A stretch of DNA of 64,000 bases from Vallitalea pronyensis. Lineage in GTDB: Bacteria > Bacillota > Clostridia > Lachnospirales > Vallitaleaceae. Within the stretch, counting starts at the first letter, position 1. Every line of letters begins with the position of its first letter. The stretch covers positions 1,817,001 to 1,881,000 of the forward strand of contig NZ_CP058649.1 of assembly GCF_018141445.1 (NCBI RefSeq), written 5' to 3'. Made by a program: the position numbers and the translations under genes. Under the pieces are notes generated by a model that saw only the letters and a program-made list of their open reading frames with translations, searched no databases and had not been told where the DNA came from. Shown in pieces: positions 47,062 to 54,619 of this stretch.

Positions 47062-48038
47062 TGATGATGAAGAAAGAAAAAATACTGGAAGTTAAGAACC
47101 TAAAAAAATATTATACGTTACCTAAAACCAAGCTCTTTCAACAGCCTAAAACCATAAAAGCAGTCAATGACATTTCTTTTGACATCTATGCAGGTGAAAC
47201 CTTTGGACTCGTTGGAGAATCGGGTTGTGGCAAATCCACAACGGCTAAGCTTATTGCTAATCTTGTTCACAAAACAGAAGGTGATCTCTTATTTGATGGT
47301 ATCCCTGTGGATATAAAAGACAAGCAAAAAAGGAATGCTGTGACAAAAAACATTCAAATGATCTTTCAAGACCCTTTTGGGGTTATGAACCCTAGAAAGA
47401 CAATTGGTTGGTTTCTAGAAGAACCTTTGAAGATTCACCAGTCCTTATCACGAAAAGAAAGAAGAATGCGGGTAAATCATATGTTAGAAGAAGCTGGGTT
47501 TGATGACACCTATTACAAAAGGTATCCCCATGAATTATCTGGGGGGCAGAGACAGCGTATGAGTATTCTTTGTTCACTCATGTTAAATCCGAAGTTCATT
47601 ATTGCAGATGAACCTGTTTCAGCTCTAGATGTTTCCGTTCAATCCTCCATTCTTAATCTTATGAAGGACTTGCAAGTGCAATATGGCTTAACCTATTTAT
47701 TTATCTCTCACGACTTAAATGTGGTAGAATATATGAGTGACCGTATTGGGGTGATGTATTTAGGAAAAATTGTTGAACTGGCTCATGTGGAGGATATCTA
47801 TGACAATCCATTGCATCCCTACACCAAATCTTTAATGGCTGCTATTCCTTCCATACATGATAGGGGCAATCCAGACAAAGCTGTTATAGCCGGTGAGATT
47901 AATAGGCATCAAAAAATAGGCACAGGATGTCCTTTTTATAATCGATGTCCAGAAGCTTTAGGAAAATGTAAAGACATAGAACCCATAGCAAGACAACTGA
48001 ATCAAAACCACCATGTATGCTGTCATTTATATGATTAG
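47061..48038 (+). CDS. dppF: Dipeptide-type ABC ATPase (DppF)
   Basis: Second ATPase of the importer, 325 residues. Walker A is GESGCGKSTT, the signature LSGGQRQRMSILCSL, and Walker B FIIADEPVSALD. The C-terminal Cys-rich tail is CPFYNRCPEALGKCKD. Three ATG codons are consecutive at 47061, 47064 and 47067; the GAAAGG site best fits the second or third. It forms the ATPase dimer with DppD. Confidence 0.93.
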   Translation: MMMKKEKILEVKNLKKYYTLPKTKLFQQPKTIKAVNDISFDIYAGETFGLVGESGCGKSTTAKLIANLVHKTEGDLLFDGIPVDIKDKQKRNAVTKNIQMIFQDPFGVMNPRKTIGWFLEEPLKIHQSLSRKERRMRVNHMLEEAGFDDTYYKRYPHELSGGQRQRMSILCSLMLNPKFIIADEPVSALDVSVQSSILNLMKDLQVQYGLTYLFISHDLNVVEYMSDRIGVMYLGKIVELAHVEDIYDNPLHPYTKSLMAAIPSIHDRGNPDKAVIAGEINRHQKIGTGCPFYNRCPEALGKCKDIEPIARQLNQNHHVCCHLYD

Positions 48039-48050
48039 CAGAAAGGATGA

Positions 48051-48869
48051 ATGAAGATGAAGATAGGCGTTATATCCGATATTCATGTGGATATCAATTA
48101 CAAAGAAAACGATACAATAGAAGATGCCCTGATAAAAGTGATACAGGATATGTCCATTGATGTGATGATCATTGCAGGTGATATTTCCAATGACTACACC
48201 AAGAGTATCCAGGTCATTGACTATATTGAAAGCAAAACAGGGTGTAAATGCCTTTTTGTACCAGGTAATCACGACCTATGGAATATCCATCATGAAGAGA
48301 TAGCCCATACAGATGACATATATAATACGTTTCAAGCCCATGACAGTTGTCTATGCGGAAAACCTTATCCATTAAATGAAGACTATGTTGTTATTGGTGA
48401 TATTGGTTGGTATGATTACAGTTTTGGTAGCGATAATTATGACCATACCGTATACGAAGTAGGTTATCATCAAGAACGACAATGGCAAGATAAGAATTAT
48501 ATTCATTGGCACATGTCCGATCAGGAAAAAACCTTGGAGCTCTACGACAAATTAGCCAAGCAAATAGCCCAACATCAAGATAAAAACATCATATTTGTGA
48601 CCCATATGGTGACGGATTCAAATTTTACAGTGCCCCTTCCAAACGACACATGGGAATATTTTAATGCGTATTTGGGCAGTGAGCAATATGGTCACTTGTT
48701 TAAAGAAAATGTCAAACACATTATTATGGGGCATGTCCATTATCGTTTTGGTTTATTAAAACATAATCAAGAATACAGTTGCAGATGCTTAAACTATCGC
48801 ACACAATGGGAGAATGAGCATGAAACATTAAAGAATATACAAGACACCATGAAAATCATTACGATCTAA
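48051..48869 (+). CDS. Calcineurin-type metallophosphoesterase
   Basis: Cytoplasmic protein of 272 residues with the five metallophosphoesterase blocks: ISDIHVD, GDISND, PGNHDLW, THMV and GHVHYRFG. The two-metal active site appears complete. GAAAGGATG precedes the ATG. It lies 12 bases after dppF, so it ends the HAD-RpiR-MBL-Dpp operon. It probably cleaves a phosphomono- or diester derived from the imported compound; the substrate is unknown. Confidence 0.88.
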   Translation: MKMKIGVISDIHVDINYKENDTIEDALIKVIQDMSIDVMIIAGDISNDYTKSIQVIDYIESKTGCKCLFVPGNHDLWNIHHEEIAHTDDIYNTFQAHDSCLCGKPYPLNEDYVVIGDIGWYDYSFGSDNYDHTVYEVGYHQERQWQDKNYIHWHMSDQEKTLELYDKLAKQIAQHQDKNIIFVTHMVTDSNFTVPLPNDTWEYFNAYLGSEQYGHLFKENVKHIIMGHVHYRFGLLKHNQEYSCRCLNYRTQWENEHETLKNIQDTMKIITI

Positions 48870-48881
48870 ATGGTAACAATT

Positions 48882-48924
48882 AAAAGACCTCCTTTGGTTA
48901 TATGATGACCAAAAGAAGTCTTTT
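48882..48924. terminator. Bidirectional terminator between convergent genes
   Basis: AAAAGAC...TTTGGT pairs with ACCAAA...GTCTTTT around TATATGATG, with internal mismatches. It ends with T-runs on both strands and separates the phosphoesterase gene (+) from the carbamoyltransferase gene (-). Confidence 0.65.
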
Positions 48925-49004
48925 CATGATGACTATCCATAAGCTTTATATCTTTTATCCCATCTAAATCCATTCAAGAATGCAACCCATAAGAGACCTC
49001 CTGG

Positions 49005-49997
49005 TTAACTTAATGTGGCATAGATAACAGCTTTAATGGTATGCATCCTGTTTTCAGCTTCATCAAACACAACAGATTGCTTGGATTGGAAGACCTCATT
49101 GGTGACTTCCATTTCCGTGATACCAAATTTCTTGGCCATTGCATGGCCGATGGTTGTGTTCGTATCATGAAAAGCAGGTAGACAATGCATAAAAATGGCT
49201 TGCTCATTCGCATACTTCATCACATCAGCATTGACTTGATAATCTTTCAGTAATTTAATCCTCGTTTCCCATACATCATCAGGTTCACCCATGGACACCC
49301 AGATATCGGTATAGATAATATCTGCTCCCGTTGAACCTTCTTGAATATTGTCAGTTAAGTGAACGGTACAATTATTTTCTGCTGCATATGCTTTTGCTTT
49401 AGCAACCAATGCCTCATCTGGGAAGAGTGCCTTAGGCGAGCAAGCGGTGAAATGGATACCCATCTTTGCACATGCAATCATTAAAGAGTTACCCATGTTA
49501 TTTCTTGCGTCACCCATATAGGTGAAATGAAGCCCTTGCAGTGTACCAAATTTTTCTTCAATGGTTAACAAGTCTGCTAACATTTGTGTGGGATGAAAAT
49601 CATCCGTTAAGCCATTCCATACAGGAACGCCTGCGTTATTTGCAAGTGTTGTCACAATGTCTTGGCTAAATCCTCGATACTCAATACCATCGTATAAGCG
49701 TCCTAATACTTTTGCTGTATCGGCGATACTTTCTTTTTTACCCATTTGAGAACTGTTGGGATCAAGATATGTCACCCCCATGCCAAGATCCATACCAGCC
49801 ACTTCAAAGGAGCAGCGTGTTCTGGTGGACGTTTTTTCAAAAAGTAAAACCATGTTTTTTCCTTGTAGGTAACAGTGAGGTGTACCGCTTCGCTTTAAGT
49901 CTTTAAAGTTTTTAGATAAATCTAAGAGATAGCGAATCTCTTCTTGGGAATAATCAAGCAGTGTTAAAAAATGTTTACCTTTAATTGAAATAGCCAT
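49005..49997 (-). CDS. argF: Ornithine carbamoyltransferase
   Basis: Cytoplasmic enzyme of 330 residues joining ornithine and carbamoyl phosphate to citrulline, or the reverse in catabolism. The carbamoyl-phosphate motif STRTR is at 57-61, HPTQ at 135-138, the ornithine-loop SMG at 235-237 and HCLP at 271-274, all intact. An upstream in-frame Met exists, but AAGGAG is placed for the start at 49997. Sequence motifs do not separate anabolic ArgF from catabolic ArcB. A carbamate kinase gene nearby, with a regulator between them, favours the catabolic direction (ArcB). No arginine deiminase gene is present. Confidence 0.93.
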   Translation of the reverse strand: MAISIKGKHFLTLLDYSQEEIRYLLDLSKNFKDLKRSGTPHCYLQGKNMVLLFEKTSTRTRCSFEVAGMDLGMGVTYLDPNSSQMGKKESIADTAKVLGRLYDGIEYRGFSQDIVTTLANNAGVPVWNGLTDDFHPTQMLADLLTIEEKFGTLQGLHFTYMGDARNNMGNSLMIACAKMGIHFTACSPKALFPDEALVAKAKAYAAENNCTVHLTDNIQEGSTGADIIYTDIWVSMGEPDDVWETRIKLLKDYQVNADVMKYANEQAIFMHCLPAFHDTNTTIGHAMAKKFGITEMEVTNEVFQSKQSVVFDEAENRMHTIKAVIYATLS

Positions 49998-50015
49998 GTT
50001 TAATCTCCTTATCAT

Positions 50016-50376
50016 CTATTGATTTCATATCTTCAAGCCAGCCTTTCTGGTGGTTGATATGACTTGCACTTAGTATATAAAAAAAATGGACCCTATGTTA
50101 GACATTAGAAAATAGAATTCATGTATTTTCATGTTGACATAAAAGGTATAAGGTGATTGTCTATGGTATTTTTTGGTACCGTTTTTGAGTAATTTACCGC
50201 ATAAAATAAATGGGTAATAAGTGATATTAGGCCATCTAGCTAAATAGATGAATAGTAAGTGGATAACAGGTTGCTATGGAAATACAAGAAACAAACATCC
50301 AAATGTCCCATAGAAAATTGACAAGAAATCATCCTTCCTATATAGTGAAATTAAACAGTCGATCGAGGTGTTTGTT
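50016..50376. promoter_or_regulatory. Divergent control region between argF and the double-AraC gene
   Basis: About 360 bases with no gene. It holds the consensus promoter of the downstream regulator at 50318-50346 and a stretch at 50115-50133 that on the minus strand reads CATGAAAATACATGAATTC. The latter resembles an ArgR box (13 of 18 positions by eye). No hairpin or riboswitch is evident. Confidence 0.4.
50318..50346 (+). promoter_or_regulatory. Promoter of the double-AraC regulator gene
   Basis: TTGACA (50318-50323), a 17-base spacer and TATAGT (50341-50346), 31 bases before the start codon at 50377. Confidence 0.75.
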
Positions 50377-51630
50377 ATGAAAAATATCATTAATATACAA
50401 AGTCAATATCGCTCAGAATATGACCATCGTTCCATATGCAGTTTTGATGTGGAAGTCATTGAAGAGCCAACAAAACCATTAATACACCAAATGTCTAGAT
50501 TTTTGTTAATTAATGAAGGACATGGGCATTTAAGGTTACAGGGAAAAGAATATGTATTAGAGCCAGGAACCGTGGTTTCCATACTTCCATGGCAAACCTC
50601 TGACATTTTTGAAGTGACCGAACCATTACAGTTTTTTCTGTTAAAATATTATTTTGATGGTGTCAATAACATCATGAAATCCTTTTACAACAACAGCAAT
50701 GATCCTATTCATATCACCAATGACTTAACCAATATGCCGGTTATCCATTGTGATAAGGAACAAGGGGGCATCATGCATCAGCTTTTCAAACAGATTCATA
50801 GTGAAATTGGTATGGAATCCACCATTGATACGAAACAGGGAAAAGATTTAAGCAATATCTATTTAACTAATAAAATTGTGGAGATCATGATTCAGTTCTA
50901 TCGTTTTGGTAAAGATAATATGGAAGAGAACCATGAGACATCCCATACCATTGATAATGCTGAAATCATACAGTATATTTATAATCATCTTAGTGATAAA
51001 CTGACCCTGAAGAAATTATCCCGTATTTTCTATCTAAGTGAGTCGTCCATCAGTCATTATATTAATAAAACCACTGGACTGTCTTTTTTTGATTTGCTTA
51101 ACGAAATGCGTATAGGTAAAACCATTAATTTCCTTTTGTACACGGATTTTACCATGGAAGAACTTGCAGAAATACTGGGTTTTGTGGATGGAGCACATAT
51201 TAGTAAAGTATTTATGGCCAGAATTGGCATGAAAGCCAATGAGTATCGAAAAACCTATCAAAAGGTAAATGATATTTGTAAGATAAAGGAGACAAAGGCT
51301 TCTTTTGAGATTGTTGACTATATTTATCGTTATTATATGGAAGAGCTGACACCCAAACTTGTTGCGGATCACTTTAATATATCCGTTAAAAACCTGAATA
51401 AAATTCTGCTCTATCAAGTGGAGAAAAACTATGAAGATTTTTTGAATGCTGTTCGTATTAATCGGGCAAGTGAATTATTACTATCCACAGATATGCGCAT
51501 TACGGATATAGCCATTGAGGTGGGTTATAATACATCAAAAACCTTTACACGCAATTTCTTAAAACTGCGATTAATGACCCCAGGGGTATTTAGACAAACC
51601 GTTGAGTTACAAGAAGCAGATATTGACTAG
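50377..51630 (+). CDS. Regulator with two AraC DNA-binding domains
   Basis: Cytoplasmic regulator of 417 residues. The N-terminal 150 residues are a cupin-like sensor (GHGHLRLQGKEYVLEPGTV). Two complete AraC-type double-HTH domains follow: residues about 193-290 (LTLKKLSRIFYLSESSISHY ... NEYRKTY) and about 309-408 (LTPKLVADHFNISVKNLNKI ... MTPGVFRQTV). AraC proteins normally have one. A GTG at 50368 is in frame, but GAGGTG fits the ATG at 50377. It lies between argF (divergent) and carbamate kinase (31 bases downstream), so it probably controls this amino-acid or carbamoyl-compound pathway. Confidence 0.9.
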   Translation: MKNIINIQSQYRSEYDHRSICSFDVEVIEEPTKPLIHQMSRFLLINEGHGHLRLQGKEYVLEPGTVVSILPWQTSDIFEVTEPLQFFLLKYYFDGVNNIMKSFYNNSNDPIHITNDLTNMPVIHCDKEQGGIMHQLFKQIHSEIGMESTIDTKQGKDLSNIYLTNKIVEIMIQFYRFGKDNMEENHETSHTIDNAEIIQYIYNHLSDKLTLKKLSRIFYLSESSISHYINKTTGLSFFDLLNEMRIGKTINFLLYTDFTMEELAEILGFVDGAHISKVFMARIGMKANEYRKTYQKVNDICKIKETKASFEIVDYIYRYYMEELTPKLVADHFNISVKNLNKILLYQVEKNYEDFLNAVRINRASELLLSTDMRITDIAIEVGYNTSKTFTRNFLKLRLMTPGVFRQTVELQEADID

Positions 51631-51660
51631 CGTCGAATACATGTTATGGGAGGAATTGTT

Positions 51661-52620
51661 ATGAAACACAAAAACGCAATACCAAGAGTTGTCATTGCAT
51701 TAGGCGGCAATGCATTAGGTAAAACACCTGAGGAGCAAAAGATAAAAGTCAGAAATGCAGCAAAATCTCTAATTGAGTTGATTAAACAAGGGAATGAGAT
51801 CATCATCAGCCATGGAAATGGTCCCCAAGTTGGTATGATTAATATAGCTTTTGAAGAGGCTTCAAAGCATAATGACAAAATTGCTTCCTTTGATTTACCA
51901 GAATGTACAGCAATGAGCCAAGGTTACATTGGGTTTCATTTGCAAAATGCGTTGCAAGCGGAGATTTATGCTCAAAAAAAACCATGGTATGTAGCAACAG
52001 TCGTCACACAGATTGAAGTGGATAAGGAAGATAAAGCTTTTAAAAACCCAACCAAGCCTATTGGCAGTTTCTATACAGAAGAAGAAGCAAAAACCATGAT
52101 GGCATCGGACCCATCCTTGGTGATGAAGAAAGATGCAAACCGAGGTTACCGCAGAATGGTACCCTCCCCAAAACCTGTGCGTATTCTAGAAAAAGAGTCA
52201 GTTGTCAGCATGTTAGACCATGAATTTATTGTGGTGACCTGCGGCGGTGGCGGTGTCCCCGTTGTAAGAGAAGAGGACGGCAGTTACCATGGTGTGTCCG
52301 CAGTCATTGACAAAGATTTTGCATCGGGTATATTAGCAGAATCTGTTCATGCCGACTACTTGTTTATCCTTACAGCAGTTGATCGGGTGGCTATTCATTT
52401 TGGAACACCTGAACAACAAGACCTGCCCAAAATGTCTGTAGAAGAAGCAGAAAGATATTGTGAAGAAGGTCATTTTGCATCAGGCAGCATGCTTCCAAAA
52501 GTTCAAGCTGCCATCTCATTCGTAAAAGCTGGAGAGGGCCGAAAAGCCGTCATTGCTTCCCTTGAAAAAGCACCGTTAGCTATTAAAGGTGAAAGTGGTA
52601 CGATTATTTATAAGGATTGA
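51661..52620 (+). CDS. arcC: Carbamate kinase
   Basis: Cytoplasmic enzyme of 319 residues of the amino-acid-kinase family. It makes ATP from carbamoyl phosphate. Signatures are VIALGGNALG at the start, SHGNGPQVGM near residue 50, VTCGGGGVPV, and ASGSMLPKVQAAISFV near the C-terminus. GGGAGG precedes the ATG at 51661. With ornithine carbamoyltransferase it forms the energy-yielding half of the arginine deiminase or a citrulline/carbamoyl pathway. Confidence 0.95.
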   Translation: MKHKNAIPRVVIALGGNALGKTPEEQKIKVRNAAKSLIELIKQGNEIIISHGNGPQVGMINIAFEEASKHNDKIASFDLPECTAMSQGYIGFHLQNALQAEIYAQKKPWYVATVVTQIEVDKEDKAFKNPTKPIGSFYTEEEAKTMMASDPSLVMKKDANRGYRRMVPSPKPVRILEKESVVSMLDHEFIVVTCGGGGVPVVREEDGSYHGVSAVIDKDFASGILAESVHADYLFILTAVDRVAIHFGTPEQQDLPKMSVEEAERYCEEGHFASGSMLPKVQAAISFVKAGEGRKAVIASLEKAPLAIKGESGTIIYKD

Positions 52621-52741
52621 TTAAGGAGATTGTGATCGTTACAAAGTTGAACTTGTTAAGGTGTTAGCTAGTTTATTTAAGTATCTATTTACCTTGAAGG
52701 AATTAGAGTAATGTAGTATCTACTTATATTAATAGACATGT

Positions 52742-52786
52742 AAAAACCATCCACTGAAATGATTTTTGATCAGTGGATGGTTTTTA
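52742..52786. terminator. Bidirectional terminator between arcC and the next gene
   Basis: AAAACCATCCACTGA pairs perfectly with TCAGTGGATGGTTTT around a 12-base loop, with T-runs on both strands. It serves arcC and the convergent gene at 52849. Confidence 0.88.
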
Positions 52787-52848
52787 TATTATTTGTATTG
52801 TTTTAATTCACATGGTAATAAACATCTAATGATAGATAGATTGTTACT

Positions 52849-53277
52849 TTAGTATGGCTCCATTGAAAAATCATTATCTTCCAGTATTTCATGTAATATT
52901 TTAGCTACCCTTGGATTAATCGTATAATACTGGGGGGATAAGGCAATAACGGTTCTTTCCTGATTAGCCATATCAGCCGAATAAAAACCCATAGAATATT
53001 TTATCTTATTATCCTTATAAAAATCTACACGTAGATTACGTAAAGCTTTTTCAATAGACATAGTAAAACCTATTACATTATAATGACCTAAAACCGTCTT
53101 CAATTTCGTTAGATCATCATCATTAAGCGTTAGGGGTGATTGTCCCCATGCTGCTTCGTTGGTAATGACAACCTTATCAATGTTGGAATAGTTCATCAAT
53201 CTAATCGGTTTGAAGATAAAACCTATTAGAATAATAATAAATATTACTATGAGCAAAGATTTCTTTTTTTTAATCAT
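52849..53277 (-). CDS. Small membrane-anchored protein of unknown function
   Basis: I do not recognise this family. It has 142 residues with a single N-terminal membrane helix (about 7-24, SLLIVIFIIILIGFIFKP) after a Lys-rich start. The rest, about 115 residues, is predicted outside the cell with a mixed pattern and no clear motif. GAAAGGACC lies ahead of the start. It is an isolated gene convergent with arcC. It might be a small membrane stress or lipoprotein-like factor; no function can be given. Confidence 0.7.
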   Translation of the reverse strand: MIKKKKSLLIVIFIIILIGFIFKPIRLMNYSNIDKVVITNEAAWGQSPLTLNDDDLTKLKTVLGHYNVIGFTMSIEKALRNLRVDFYKDNKIKYSMGFYSADMANQERTVIALSPQYYTINPRVAKILHEILEDNDFSMEPY

Positions 53278-53460
53278 TTTATGGTCCTTTCATGTATCAA
53301 ACGTTGTAGACAATTAAATAGGATATTTAGTGCTTTATATATTATAAGTGTATATGTTGTAATAATGCAATGGGAAGATAAGGTACCATGTGCGAAGTGT
53401 ATGGACATTAACCAACAGATAGAGTATCTCATGAAAGAAACCAACAATACCCATTCATGG

Positions 53461-53489
53461 TTGACATAAGCACAATTAATCCCTATTAT
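53461..53489 (+). promoter_or_regulatory. Promoter of the AraC gene at 53557
   Basis: TTGACA (53461-53466), a 17-base spacer and TATTAT (53484-53489), with about 68 bases to the start codon. Confidence 0.72.
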
Positions 53490-53556
53490 TTAGTTATAAC
53501 CGTCTAAGCATGGGTGATCCATAAGATTACATGCATAGAAAATGGGGGATGGTAAC

Positions 53557-54432
53557 ATGAATAAGAAGCAAAAAAAATATAGGTTAGATGCTAATATTAA
53601 TCTACCTCTTGTCCGATCCTTTGGCTATAATCATTTTGAAGAAGGTAATTATCTGGGATGGCATGACCATGAAGGGTATGAGTTAACCTTTGTGACAAAA
53701 GGCAGTGTTATTTGGGAGTTGGAAGATGGCAGCACCCATCATGTTTTGAGTAATCAAGTGTCACTGATGGCGCCCCATGTATCCCATAGAGGTTTAGAAA
53801 ATGTCACATTGCCTTGCGATATGTTTTGGATGGTGTTTCAACCTTTGGCTGAGAAGAGCCATGTGAACACACCTTTTTCCCAAGCCAGTCTTGCTGCGAT
53901 GAATCAGATATTTTCTGAGAGAGGTAACGGCGTATCAGATATTACACCCTATATGTCAGCCACGTTACATGCATTACATGATGAATGTGCATTATACCAT
54001 GCCAGTCAGGATAAAACACTCATTCTGCCATCCTTACATAGCATGATTTGTCAAATTATTTTACAATCGGCTAGATGCTTTAGTACCGTTAAATCAAGGG
54101 ATCTATCCGATGATTATATGAAATCCCATGACTATATTAAACAACATTACATGGAGGATATTCGGGTTGAAGACATAGCTAATATACTTGGGAAAAAACA
54201 GACATATGTGTATCATTTGTTTAAAATAAATACAGGGCAGACACCCAGTGAATATATTCAGAGGTATCGTATTAAACAAGCCATTAAACATTTAAAAGAA
54301 ACCAAGGCATCCATGACTTACATCGCATTTGAGGTTGGATTTTCCAGTAGTCAATATTTTACAAAAGTATTTAAACGTTATATGGGTGTTTCACCCAGTG
54401 TGTTTAGAAAACAAGTACAAGAAAAACATTAG
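53557..54432 (+). CDS. AraC-family regulator with cupin sensor
   Basis: Cytoplasmic regulator of 291 residues: an N-terminal cupin-like sugar-binding domain (GWHDHEGYELTFVTKGSVIW) and a C-terminal AraC double HTH (IRVEDIANILGKKQTYVYHL, MTYIAFEVGFSSSQYFTKVF, ending GVSPSVFRK). An ATG at 53542 is in frame, but GGGGGATGG fits 53557. It precedes the LipO/LplB/LplC transporter and probably activates it when uronate oligomers are present. Confidence 0.9.
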   Translation: MNKKQKKYRLDANINLPLVRSFGYNHFEEGNYLGWHDHEGYELTFVTKGSVIWELEDGSTHHVLSNQVSLMAPHVSHRGLENVTLPCDMFWMVFQPLAEKSHVNTPFSQASLAAMNQIFSERGNGVSDITPYMSATLHALHDECALYHASQDKTLILPSLHSMICQIILQSARCFSTVKSRDLSDDYMKSHDYIKQHYMEDIRVEDIANILGKKQTYVYHLFKINTGQTPSEYIQRYRIKQAIKHLKETKASMTYIAFEVGFSSSQYFTKVFKRYMGVSPSVFRKQVQEKH

Positions 54433-54526
54433 ATAAGGGTAGCTATAGGTTATCAGGCAGATGCATAACAATCCATAACATCCATGAACAATGGTGTATA
54501 GTCTACGATTTTGTTCATCAAAGCAG

Positions 54527-54553
54527 AGAACTGTTCATATACAGTTCTTTTTT
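54527..54553 (+). terminator. Terminator after the AraC gene, next to the transporter promoter
   Basis: AGAACTGT-TCATAT-ACAGTTCT followed by a T-run. A TATACT at 54561-54566, with a weak TATACA -35 at 54538-54543 inside the stem, could be the promoter of the transporter genes. Confidence 0.7.
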
Positions 54554-54619
54554 AATTTAGTATACTGACTAAGTAGTCCGGAACTGCAAAAACATTGATA
54601 GATGATGGAGGCAATCACA

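Noticed and set aside
50134-50162. TTGACA in the argF/AraC gap as a plus-strand promoter
   Set aside because: The -10 position reads TTGTCT, a poor match; the promoter at 50318-50346 is far better.
53281-53469. 62-residue open frame between convergent and AraC genes
   Set aside because: No ribosome site, and its end overlaps the good TTGACA promoter of the next gene. Composition looks random.
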